Shown one piece after another: positions 43,402 through 50,204 of a stretch of DNA of 64,000 nt. The position numbers and the translations under genes were made by a program. Origin of the DNA: AC-37 sp036389835 (GTDB lineage Bacteria; Actinomycetota; Thermoleophilia; Solirubrobacterales; Thermoleophilaceae). Position 1 is the first letter of the stretch; the number at the start of each line of letters is the position of its first letter. The notes below the pieces were generated by a model, which was not told the origin of the DNA, ran no database searches, and was given only the letters and a program-made list of their open reading frames with translations. The stretch spans positions 13,207 to 77,206 of the forward strand of contig DASVWC010000087.1 of the NCBI GenBank assembly GCA_036389835.1, given 5' to 3'.

Positions 43402-44844
43402 TTAGCCCGAGACCTTCATCGTCAGCTTGCCCGACTTGTAGCCGGACTTGGTGGCCGTCGCCTTCGTCTTCTTCACCTTCGACCCGAAGGGACCGACGTC
43501 GAGGGTGACCTTGCCCTTCGAGTCGGTCGTCCCGCTGTCGCCCGGCACCTTCACCTTCGCCCCCGGCACGGGGTCGGGATCGGTCACCGTGAAGGTGACC
43601 TCCGTCTTCGCGTGCTTGGTCTTCGAGGGCTTGGCGGCCAGGCTCAGGCCGGGCAGAAGCTGGCTGTGCCACGTCGCGGTGGACCCAGTGCTTCCGAACA
43701 GCCCCAGCAGGTCGAGCCGCCCGAGCTGCGCGTCACCGTCGATCTTGTAGACCGATGCCGCGCCCTTCGGCGCGCCCGCGGCCACGCGCGGTCCCCACTT
43801 AGTCGCGGCCAGGTTGGAGCGGCGCGCGAACACCGCCGGCGTCCCGCCCTGGATCGCCCAGATCCCCCAGAGCCGCCCGTTCGGGTCCGCTGCGAGGCCG
43901 ACGAGGTGGTTGGCCTTCGAGTTGTCGAGCACGCTGAGCTTGCCGCCGATCTGCCAGACCAGGACCTTCGTCGTGGTCGGATAACCGCCGGGGTAGGCCA
44001 CGAAGACGCCCGGCTGACCGGGGCGCGCTGTGATGGGCGTCCGCGCGAGCATCTGCGAGCTGCTCGGGCGGCCGCTGAAGTCGGTCACCGTGCCCGGCAT
44101 CAGCTGCGGCGTGGCGAGGGGCGCTCCGGACCCGGGGTCCACCGGCTGAACGAACACCCCGAGGTTGTCCGAGGCGTTCGAATACCAGGCCACGAAGACC
44201 ACCCCGGACGCGGAGTCGACCGCCAGGTCGGGGCTGTATCCGCAGCAGCCGCCGAGCTGCGACTGATAGGCGTGGTTCGGCGACGATGGCGAGAGTCCCT
44301 GGTGCACGAAGACGCCCGCGCCGGTCCCGCCCCACGACTGGAGCGGCGTGCCGTCGGCCAGTACGGTCGCCCCGACGTCGCTCGCATACGCGGCGGCGCC
44401 CCCCGGGGTGACGTTTCCGGTCGTCAACGCCCACGGCGCGCCGGACGCGGGGGCGGTGGCGGTGCTGAGCTCGTCGTTGGTCTCGTCGGAGTTCGTCGTC
44501 CGGATGCCTCCGAAGAAGACGCGAATCCCCCCGTCAGGGGTGGGCACGAGGTCGGGAACCGAGTTGATGGTCGACCAGCCGGTCTGGATCGGCGTCGTGG
44601 CGCCGACCGCACCGGTCGCGCTGATGGGCGTGTGGAACAGTGACGTGCCGCCGCTCTCCTGGAGCGCCCACGCCAGGTGCAGTGTCCCGTCAGCGGTGCG
44701 CTGCCGGGCGGCCTGGTCGATGTTGCGACCGTTGGGGTCGGTCACCCGCTCCCACTTGCCCGGCGTCGCAGCGAGCGCGCCCGGCGAACACGCCGCCAGA
44801 ACCCCCACCGTCACAAGGGCACTCACACACCGCCGACTCGACAT
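43402..44844 (-). CDS. Secreted exo-alpha-sialidase-like/BNR-type propeller protein of unknown function
   Basis: 480 residues, ATG with a GGGAGG Shine-Dalgarno. Signal peptide MSSRRCVSALVTVGVLAACS, then PGALA; a Cys at the end of the hydrophobic stretch (LAAC) could alternatively be a lipobox. The body is a sialidase-like or BNR-like propeller: repeated L-H-L-A-W-A, IRVFFGGIR, VFVAWYSNASDNLGV and LWGIWAIQGGT strands, with a Cys pair in GGCCGYSPD. The C-terminal ~80 residues are an Ig-like module (PGAKVKVPGDSGTTDSKGKVTLDVG). No catalytic set is identified. The gene sits between the tRNA-Ala(UGC) and a degenerate copy of that tRNA's 3' end, so it may be part of a mobile segment. Confidence 0.72.
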   Translation of the reverse strand: MSSRRCVSALVTVGVLAACSPGALAATPGKWERVTDPNGRNIDQAARQRTADGTLHLAWALQESGGTSLFHTPISATGAVGATTPIQTGWSTINSVPDLVPTPDGGIRVFFGGIRTTNSDETNDELSTATAPASGAPWALTTGNVTPGGAAAYASDVGATVLADGTPLQSWGGTGAGVFVHQGLSPSSPNHAYQSQLGGCCGYSPDLAVDSASGVVFVAWYSNASDNLGVFVQPVDPGSGAPLATPQLMPGTVTDFSGRPSSSQMLARTPITARPGQPGVFVAYPGGYPTTTKVLVWQIGGKLSVLDNSKANHLVGLAADPNGRLWGIWAIQGGTPAVFARRSNLAATKWGPRVAAGAPKGAASVYKIDGDAQLGRLDLLGLFGSTGSTATWHSQLLPGLSLAAKPSKTKHAKTEVTFTVTDPDPVPGAKVKVPGDSGTTDSKGKVTLDVGPFGSKVKKTKATATKSGYKSGKLTMKVSG

Positions 44845-45150
44845 GGCTCGCCTCCCAGGAGCAGGTCTCTCCGCGGAGCTTACTCCCGCGCGAAGCCGTC
44901 GCATAAATGTGCGCTTGGAACTGAGGTTTCGCAGCGTGGACGCCGAGCGCGAGCCCGCACGCTCGCGACGCCGCTGAGATGCCGAGGGCCGGCCCGGCCG
45001 AACTCGGACCCTCGCGCGAATGAGGTCGGGGTTCGACAAGCATCCCGCCACCTCCACTGGTCGGTTGCTTGCTTCGTTCGCAGAAGCGCACCCGACGCGC
45101 TCTCTCGCGGCTTCGGCGGGCTCAGGGTCAAGCTGTCGAGTGAGCGTGGA
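44845..45150. other. Intergenic stretch with a degenerate tRNA-Ala 3'-end copy
   Basis: 306 bp between two divergent genes, with no credible coding frame. It holds the upstream region of the secreted-protein gene (a less GC-rich patch near 44901-44911, GCATAAATGTG). At ~45026-45085 it has a stretch matching the T-arm, acceptor end and downstream flank of tRNA-Ala(UGC): GGGGTTCGA, CCTCCACTG and GGTTGCTT in the same order, with small insertions. Confidence 0.55.
45017..45036 (+). repeat. 20-bp direct repeat, copy 1
   Basis: CGAATGAGGTCGGGGTTCGA, identical to 46254-46273. The two copies flank the epimerase gene and its upstream region. The sequence looks like the variable-loop/T-arm part of a tRNA (GGTCGGGGTTCGA), as expected for attachment-site remnants. 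Confidence 0.85.
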
Positions 45151-46197
45151 ATGAGCCGGTCGGGGAGTATGTACGTCGTGCCGGAGAACGGAAAGGTCCT
45201 TGTGACCGGAGGATCGGGCTTCCTCGGCGGCTGGTGCATCGTCACGCTGCTCGAGGAGGGTTACTCGGTAAGGACTACGCTGCGCGATCTCGGGCGCGAG
45301 GGGGAGGTCCGCGCGGCGGTCGGGAGCGTCACCGATCCGGGGAATCGCCTCGAGGTCGCGAGGGCCGATCTGACTAGCGACGGCGGGTGGGCAGAGGCCG
45401 TCGCAGGCTGCGACTACGTGCTGCATGTCGCCTCGCCGCTGCCGCCCAAGCAGCCGGAGGATCCCGACGAGGTCATCGTACCTGCCCGCGACGGCACGCT
45501 GCGTGTGCTCAGGGCCGGTCTCGACGCCGGAGTGAAGCGTGTGGTGATCACGTCGTCGGTAGCCGCGATCTGGGGCGCATCGAAGAGCACCGGCGATCGC
45601 CCACTGACCGAGGAGGACTGGTCCGACCCTGACGACCTCGAGCTCACGCCGTACTCGCGCTCCAAGACGATCGCCGAGCGGGCGGCTTGGGAGCTGGTTC
45701 GCTCGCGGGGTGTGACCGACAGGCTCGCGGCGGTGAACCCGGGGGCGATCGTCGGTCCGCTTCTGAGTGACGACGCGTCGTACTCGCTGCAGACGATCCG
45801 CCGCATGCTGGGCGGGATGCCGGGCGTCCCGCGCCTCGGGTTCAGCTTCGTCGACGTGCGCGACGTCGCGAAGCTCCATGTGCTCGCGATGACGGCACCC
45901 GAGGCCGGCGGCGAACGCTTCATCGCCGTCGAGCGGTTCCTGTGGATGGCCGAGGTGGGGGCCGTCCTGCGGGAGCGTCTGGGTGAGCGTGCCGGCAAGG
46001 TGCCCACTCGGACCGTGCCCAACTTCCTCGTCCGCGGGCTGGCGCTGTTCGATGGTGATCTGCGGGGGGTCGTGTCCGGCCTGGGCGCGAAGGTCACCTA
46101 TTCCGCGGACAAGGCGAAATCCCGGCTTGGCTGGTCGCCGCGGCCGGCCGAGGACGCCGTAACGGACTGCGCCGAGAGCTTCTTGACGCGCGCCTGA
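45151..46197 (+). CDS. NAD(P)-dependent epimerase/dihydroflavonol-reductase-like protein
   Basis: 348 residues from ATG 45151; ATG 45169 is an alternative. Extended SDR fold: V-T-G-G-S-G-F-L-G-G Rossmann motif (about residues 17-26), HVASPLP, ITSSVAAIWG, catalytic YSRSKTIAE (Y-x-x-x-K) and AVNPGAIVGPLL. Closest by motif to the dihydroflavonol-4-reductase / cinnamoyl-CoA reductase / 3-beta-HSD branch, which reduces ketones or aldehydes with NADPH. The substrate cannot be read. The gene is bracketed by the 20-bp direct repeat and has somewhat lower GC than its surroundings, consistent with acquisition. Confidence 0.85.
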   Translation: MSRSGSMYVVPENGKVLVTGGSGFLGGWCIVTLLEEGYSVRTTLRDLGREGEVRAAVGSVTDPGNRLEVARADLTSDGGWAEAVAGCDYVLHVASPLPPKQPEDPDEVIVPARDGTLRVLRAGLDAGVKRVVITSSVAAIWGASKSTGDRPLTEEDWSDPDDLELTPYSRSKTIAERAAWELVRSRGVTDRLAAVNPGAIVGPLLSDDASYSLQTIRRMLGGMPGVPRLGFSFVDVRDVAKLHVLAMTAPEAGGERFIAVERFLWMAEVGAVLRERLGERAGKVPTRTVPNFLVRGLALFDGDLRGVVSGLGAKVTYSADKAKSRLGWSPRPAEDAVTDCAESFLTRA

Positions 46198-46253
46198 GCG
46201 GTCGACCGCCTCGTCCGGGTCCGGAGACTCAGGCCAGGATCATGCCCAGCGTT

Positions 46254-46273
46254 CGAATGAGGTCGGGGTTCGA
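46254..46273 (+). repeat. 20-bp direct repeat, copy 2
   Basis: Identical to 45017-45036. After the repeat the sequence diverges from copy 1 (AAAGTGTCC versus CAAGCATCC). Confidence 0.85.
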
Positions 46274-46310
46274 AAAGTGTCCTGCGGGGAGTTCCGTCAG
46301 ACTTCGCCTG

Positions 46311-46697
46311 ATGGCGCTGCCTTCAACTCCCACGGGCCGCACGCTGCTCGGCATGCGAACCGCCCTGGGCATCTCGACGCTCCTCGCCCCCCGGCTTGCC
46401 GGCAAGACGTTCTTCCTGGATCCCGATCACAACCCCCAGCTGTCGGTGCTCGGCCGTATGTGGGGCATCCGCAACCTGTCGCTTGCCGCCGGCATGTACG
46501 CGGCGACCGGTGCCAACCGAGTGCAATGGTGGCGGCTCCAGGTGGCCGTCGATGCGCTCGACTTCGTCGCAATCGCAACGGAATGGCGTCGCGGTGCCGT
46601 CCCTGCTTCGGCGGGCGCGTTGATGGCAGCCACCGCCCTCGGCGCGACCGTGCTCGGAGCGCTCTCCGTCGCGGGCGAGTCGGAGCAGCTGGGCTAG
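46311..46697 (+). CDS. Small membrane protein, DUF4267-like
   Basis: 128 residues from ATG 46311; an earlier in-frame ATG at 46242 would place the 20-bp repeat inside the gene, so the shorter form is preferred. Three or four hydrophobic segments: LGMRTALGISTLLAP, MWGIRNLSLAAGMYAA, VAVDALDFVAIATEWR, and ALMAATALGATVLGALSVAG. The G-x-R-N/D-x-x-x-G-x pattern (GIRNLSLAAG) is typical of DUF4267 membrane proteins, whose function is unknown. Lies inside the accessory region. Confidence 0.65.
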   Translation: MALPSTPTGRTLLGMRTALGISTLLAPRLAGKTFFLDPDHNPQLSVLGRMWGIRNLSLAAGMYAATGANRVQWWRLQVAVDALDFVAIATEWRRGAVPASAGALMAATALGATVLGALSVAGESEQLG

Positions 46698-46800
46698 CGG
46701 GTCGGCGTCCTTGTCGATCGTCGAGGAGACGCCGATGGAGTCGATGTCGCGCGCCTTGCGCCGGTAGTCCCGATCGAGCACGCACCGCAGAACGCAATGA
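46690..46800 (-). pseudogene. Possible fragment of an OLD/TOPRIM-type ATPase gene
   Basis: The minus strand reads H-C-V-L-R-C-V-L-D-R-D-Y-R-R-K-A-R-D-I-D-S-I and then runs antisense into the DUF4267-like gene. V-L-D-R-D-Y-R resembles the TOPRIM acidic motif of OLD-family ATP-dependent nucleases. No intact gene surrounds it; a decayed piece is one reading, chance another. Confidence 0.25.
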
Positions 46801-47105
46801 GCGATGCCGGCGAGGTCGCTCGCTTCCACGACCGCTGCAGCGACCTCATGCGCGAGCTACTGGATGAGCTGGCCGACGCTCCCGATCTGCCGCGCACGTT
46901 CCCAGAGATCGAGGACGCGATCGGATGGCCGCGACGTCGGATCGCATCTGTCCTGGGCGGCGTCTCACACCTGCGTCACACCGAGTTCGGCGGCCGCCGC
47001 CCGTACCGGTTCTACGGCGACCGCCAGTCGGCGTCCGGTCGCTGGGAGATGTGGATGGACGTCGCCCAGGCGCGGGTCGTGCGTTCGGCGCAGGACGAAC
47101 GGTGA
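46797..47105 (+). CDS. Small protein of unknown function, winged-helix-like
   Basis: 102 residues. Predicted helices (VARFHDRCSDLMRELLDELA and RTFPEIEDAIGWPRRRIASVLGG) are followed by strands (HTEFGGRRPYRFYGD, RWEMWMDVAQARVV). The order helix-helix-helix-wing, with a basic recognition-like helix PRRRIASVL, would fit a small winged-helix DNA-binding protein. No family is recognised. No strong Shine-Dalgarno is seen. It lies between other short orphan genes of the accessory region. Confidence 0.55.
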   Translation: MSDAGEVARFHDRCSDLMRELLDELADAPDLPRTFPEIEDAIGWPRRRIASVLGGVSHLRHTEFGGRRPYRFYGDRQSASGRWEMWMDVAQARVVRSAQDER

Positions 47106-47238
47106 CGAACACGACCGCGGGCTCAGGGATTTCCCGCGACCATCGATGCGCTCCCCGGGGATCATGCGCCGCTTGTTGCTTGACTTCATCTCACGAGGTG
47201 GACGTCTTCTCCGCGGATCAGATCGTGAGGAGGCCCGA

Positions 47239-47442
47239 ATGGACCGGGTGCCGGTCGAATCGGACGCGCTGAGCAGCGTCGGCTATGAGGACGAAACGCT
47301 CGAGATCGAGTTCTCGAGCGGCACTGTCTACCAGTACTACGACGTCCCGGAGGACGTATACGAAGAACTCATGCGAGCCACCTCGCACGGTGAGTTCTTC
47401 AGCGACCAGATCCGTGATCACTTCCGCTACGCGCGCGTTTGA
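47239..47442 (+). CDS. KTSC-domain protein
   Basis: 67 residues, ATG with GAGGAGG about 5 nt upstream. The whole protein is one KTSC domain: M-x-R-V-P-V-E-S-D-A-L-S-S-V-G-Y, then LEIEFSSGTVYQYYDVPEDVYEEL and a C-terminal F-F-S-D-Q-I-R-D-H-F-R-Y. The domain is named after the C-terminus of some lysyl-tRNA synthetases and is frequent in phage and mobile-element proteins; its role is unknown. The 47106-47238 gap before it holds no other feature. Confidence 0.82.
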   Translation: MDRVPVESDALSSVGYEDETLEIEFSSGTVYQYYDVPEDVYEELMRATSHGEFFSDQIRDHFRYARV

Positions 47443-47496
47443 CTCAGGCGAGCGCGAGCTCTCAGGCGAGATCGACGCGCGATCTCCATTCGGCTT

Positions 47497-48033
47497 CTAG
47501 CTCGGCGCGCGCTCGTCACCGGCGAGCGCCATTGCGTGCAGCGTCTCGGGGGCGACGTCCGCGCCGTTCGGCCAGACGGCAGTTCCCAGCTCGGCGTCCA
47601 GCCGGACGGTGGCGAAGAACTCCGGGTCGCGCAGCGGCGCGAACACGCCGCGCCACTCCCACCCCGAGGCGTCGACCGTCCCAGCCGTGCCGTCTTCGAA
47701 CGCGAGCCGCAGACGATGATCGCCGACGACCTCGACGCTAGTCACGTGGATCAACTTCTGCATCTCACTGATCCTAAGGCAGCGGTTCGATCCATTCCAA
47801 GGCTCATCCGCCCGTGCGCGCTCCCAGTTCTTCTCGAGCTCTTCGCGATGCTCGCGCGCCCACGTGCGGACCAGTCGCATTGCACTCCGCGGGAGTGTGC
47901 CGGCGATCGTGTCCAGGGTGGCGATGGCAATCGCCGCTTTCTCGCCGGCATGCGTCGCGTGGAAGTGCGGAACGCCGTGCTCGCGGTAGTACATCGCGAT
48001 CACGATTCCGTGAAACGCGCTGATCCGCGGCAT
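47497..48033 (-). CDS. DUF4160-DUF2442 fusion protein
   Basis: 178 residues in one frame. The N-terminal half is DUF4160 (MPRISAFHGIVIAMYYREHG, then VPHFHATHAGEKAAIAI and the C-terminal W-A-R-E-H-R-E-E-L-E-K-N-W). The C-terminal half is DUF2442 (HVTSVEVVGDHRLRLAFEDG, then GVFAPLRDPEFFATVRLD and TAVWPNGADVAPETL). These two domains are usually encoded as adjacent small genes and have been linked to toxin-antitoxin-like or mobile-element contexts without a settled function. Here they form a single polypeptide. It follows the small acidic gene upstream by 32 nt on the same strand. Confidence 0.82.
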   Translation of the reverse strand: MPRISAFHGIVIAMYYREHGVPHFHATHAGEKAAIAIATLDTIAGTLPRSAMRLVRTWAREHREELEKNWERARADEPWNGSNRCLRISEMQKLIHVTSVEVVGDHRLRLAFEDGTAGTVDASGWEWRGVFAPLRDPEFFATVRLDAELGTAVWPNGADVAPETLHAMALAGDERAPS

Positions 48034-48065
48034 GGAGGACTCGGCTCCGACCGCGCACGCGCGGC

Positions 48066-48296
48066 TCAGAACGGGATGTCCGGCAGCGGGTCCCCGACCG
48101 CCCGCTCGTCGAGCTCGTCGAGCTCGACGATCACCGCGAGCTTCTGCTCGTGCCAGACGAACTCGACCTCCTCCTCGTCCTCGCGGTAGTTCACCTCGTC
48201 CGGCTCCGGCAGGCCCGCCTGCGCCGCGAGCGGGAGGAAGTCGCGCTCCACCATCTGAAATCGCTCGAGATTCGCCATGCGGCGAGTCTCCGGCAT
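48066..48296 (-). CDS. Small acidic protein of unknown function
   Basis: 76 residues from ATG 48296, or 70 from ATG 48278 (which has GGAG 9 nt upstream). Sequence core M-A-N-L-E-R-F-Q-M-V-E-R-D-F, then PDEVNYREDEEEVEFVWHEQ and LAVIVELDEL. Strongly acidic, compact alpha/beta. Not recognised. Probably co-transcribed with the DUF4160-DUF2442 gene 32 nt downstream. Confidence 0.6.
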   Translation of the reverse strand: MPETRRMANLERFQMVERDFLPLAAQAGLPEPDEVNYREDEEEVEFVWHEQKLAVIVELDELDERAVGDPLPDIPF

Positions 48297-48327
48297 CGCG
48301 TGTTACGCGTGGGGACGCGCGTGTTAC
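48297..48327. repeat. Two 10-bp direct repeats at 21-bp spacing
   Basis: CGCGTGTTAC at 48297-48306 and 48318-48327, immediately upstream of the small acidic gene's start. A 21-bp period places both on one DNA face. They may be operator half-sites. The rest of the gap to 48426 shows no gene. Confidence 0.5.
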
Positions 48328-48426
48328 AAGTCGCGCACGGGTCTGTGACGATTCGCGCGCGCGGCACGCGGAGCGGCGGGGCGGGTGAGCGGGACGGGGG
48401 CGGCGGGGCGGTCGGGCGCTGGGCGC

Positions 48427-49377
48427 CTAAGCGGCCGCCGCGACGGCGAGCCCGGCCCCGAGCCGCCGCCCCTGCGCCAGCCCGGCGGCGACCACCGCGT
48501 CGCGCGGGCGCGGGTCCATCAGGTTCGGGCCCATCGCGGCCACCGACGCGCGGTCCGGGTTGACCGTGTCGACGGCGGCGCCGCGGCCGCGCAGCAGCAC
48601 GGCCTCCGCGGCGGCAACCGAGCGCGACACCGGCGCGATCGCCGCGCCGACGTTCGGGCCGATCCCGCCGGTCGGGTTGAGGCAGAGCACGCGGTCGCCG
48701 CGCCGGACCCCGGCGAGGTCCATGTTCGTGAGGCTCCACGCGCCGCCGTCCACGTAGCTGCGACCGCCGAAGCTGAACGGGCGGAACACGCCGGGGATGG
48801 CGCAGGAGGCGGTCACGGCGTCGGCCACCGGCACCTCGGGCGCCCCGTCGGCGCCGAACACGACGCGCCGGCCGCTCTCGAGCTCGACGGCGGCTATGCG
48901 CAGGCGGCCGTCCCACTCCACAGCGAGCCGATCGACCTCGTGCCGCAGGTGCCGCAGCGAGGTGCGTCCGCGCGGCAGCCGGCCGAGCGCGGCGCGGCGC
49001 ACGAGCGCACCGCCGGGGGCGGCCGAGCTCAGGGCCAGCGCGACGACCGGCGCGGCCGCCGTCGCGTAAACGGCCGCGGTCGCACCGAGGGCGCGGCGCA
49101 CCCCGGAGACGCCGGCCGCGGGCGCGGGATGCGCGGGATCGCCGCCGCTCGCCGCCGGCGGCTGCGCCGGCAGGCGCCGCAGCCGCGCGTCGGGCCGCAC
49201 TCCGGCGGCCAGTGCCGCGGCCACGATCGACCCGGCGGAGGTGCCCACGTACGCGCGGCACTCGCGGGCGTCGAAGCCCGCCTCCGACTCGATCCCGGCG
49301 AGCACGGCGCTCATCCAGGCCTCGCCGAGGATGCCGCCGGCGCCGAGCACCAGCACGTCAGGGGCCGAGGTCGTCAT
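48427..49377 (-). CDS. Patatin-like phospholipase
   Basis: 316 residues. The catalytic dyad of patatins is visible. Oxyanion hole L-G-A-G-G-I-L-G-E-A-W at residues ~11-21, nucleophile elbow G-T-S-A-G (about residues 45-49) and the Asp in Y-V-D-G-G-A (about residue 203). Ser/Asp lipid acyl hydrolase of the PNPLA/RssA type, with the substrate not inferable. Between residues ~60 and ~150 there is an Ala/Pro-rich insertion. The C-terminal Ala-rich tail ends in VAAAA. It is divergent from the SDR gene with 28 bp between start codons. TAACCT lies 8 nt before the ATG. Confidence 0.88.
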   Translation of the reverse strand: MTTSAPDVLVLGAGGILGEAWMSAVLAGIESEAGFDARECRAYVGTSAGSIVAAALAAGVRPDARLRRLPAQPPAASGGDPAHPAPAAGVSGVRRALGATAAVYATAAAPVVALALSSAAPGGALVRRAALGRLPRGRTSLRHLRHEVDRLAVEWDGRLRIAAVELESGRRVVFGADGAPEVPVADAVTASCAIPGVFRPFSFGGRSYVDGGAWSLTNMDLAGVRRGDRVLCLNPTGGIGPNVGAAIAPVSRSVAAAEAVLLRGRGAAVDTVNPDRASVAAMGPNLMDPRPRDAVVAAGLAQGRRLGAGLAVAAAA

Positions 49378-49385
49378 CGCCTGCG

Positions 49386-49395
49386 AGGTTAGAGT
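49386..49395. promoter_or_regulatory. Overlapping divergent -10 hexamers
   Basis: Minus-strand TAACCT (49391-49386) lies 8 nt before the patatin ATG. Plus-strand TAGAGT (49390-49395) lies 10 nt before the SDR GTG. The two hexamers share two base pairs, so the polymerases should compete. Confidence 0.45.
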
Positions 49396-49405
49396 CCGGC
49401 TCGCG

Positions 49406-50191
49406 GTGGACCTGGAGGGACGTCACACAGTCGTGACCGGCGCGGCCAGCGGCATCGGCCGCGCGCTCGCGCTGCGCTTCGCCGAGGAGGGCGCGCGGGC
49501 GGTCACGGTCGCCGACTACAACCTCGAGGGCGCCCAGGAGGTGGCCGAGGCGATCGGCGGCCTCGCCGTCCGGATCGACGCGGGCAGGGAGGAGGACGTG
49601 CGGGCGCTCGTGGACCGGGCCACCGAGGCCAACGGCCCGATCGACCTCTTCTTCTCGAACGCCGGCATCCCCGGCCCGCCCGGCGGCCCCGAGGTGGGCA
49701 CGGCGGAGGAGTGGGACACCACCTGGCGCGTGAACGTGATGGCCCACGTGTGGGCCGCCCACGCGCTGCTGCCCGAGATGGTCGAGCGCGGCGACGGCTA
49801 CCTCGCCAACACGGCGTCAGCGGCCGGCCTGCTGACGCAGGTCTCCGCCCTCGCCTACAGCGCCACGAAGTCCGCCGCGGTCTCGGTCGCCGAGTGGCTC
49901 CACATCAACTACGGCGACGCCGGGATCAAGGTGTCCTGCCTCTGCCCGCAGGGCGTCCGCACGCCGATGCTCGACGCAGCGATGGAGGAGCCCGCCGGGG
50001 CCGCCGCACTCGCCGCGGGCGGCTTCCTCGAGCCCGAGGAGGTGGCGGCCGCCGTGGTGGAGGGCATCCGCGCGGAGCGCTTCCTCATCCTCCCGCACGA
50101 GGAGGTCGCGAAGTTCCTCGCGCTCAAGGGCGCCGACCCCGAGCGCTGGCTCGCGGGCATGCGCCGCATCGTGCGCGACGCGCGCGGCTAG
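49406..50191 (+). CDS. Short-chain dehydrogenase/reductase
   Basis: 261 residues, GTG start. Classical SDR: cofactor motif V-T-G-A-A-S-G-I-G-R-A near residue 10, the N-A-G motif in FFSNAGIPGP, structural Asn in WRVNVMAH, and catalytic Ser and Tyr/Lys in NTASAAGLL and AYSATKSAAVS. Asp in VTVADYN after beta-2 suggests NAD rather than NADP. Substrate not inferable. The C-terminal region with VRTPMLDAAMEE and RFLILPHEEV is like those of uncharacterised actinobacterial SDRs. Divergent partner of the patatin gene; sharing a promoter region may mean shared control. Confidence 0.88.
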   Translation: MDLEGRHTVVTGAASGIGRALALRFAEEGARAVTVADYNLEGAQEVAEAIGGLAVRIDAGREEDVRALVDRATEANGPIDLFFSNAGIPGPPGGPEVGTAEEWDTTWRVNVMAHVWAAHALLPEMVERGDGYLANTASAAGLLTQVSALAYSATKSAAVSVAEWLHINYGDAGIKVSCLCPQGVRTPMLDAAMEEPAGAAALAAGGFLEPEEVAAAVVEGIRAERFLILPHEEVAKFLALKGADPERWLAGMRRIVRDARG

Positions 50192-50204
50192 ACGGCCGCG
50201 AGGG

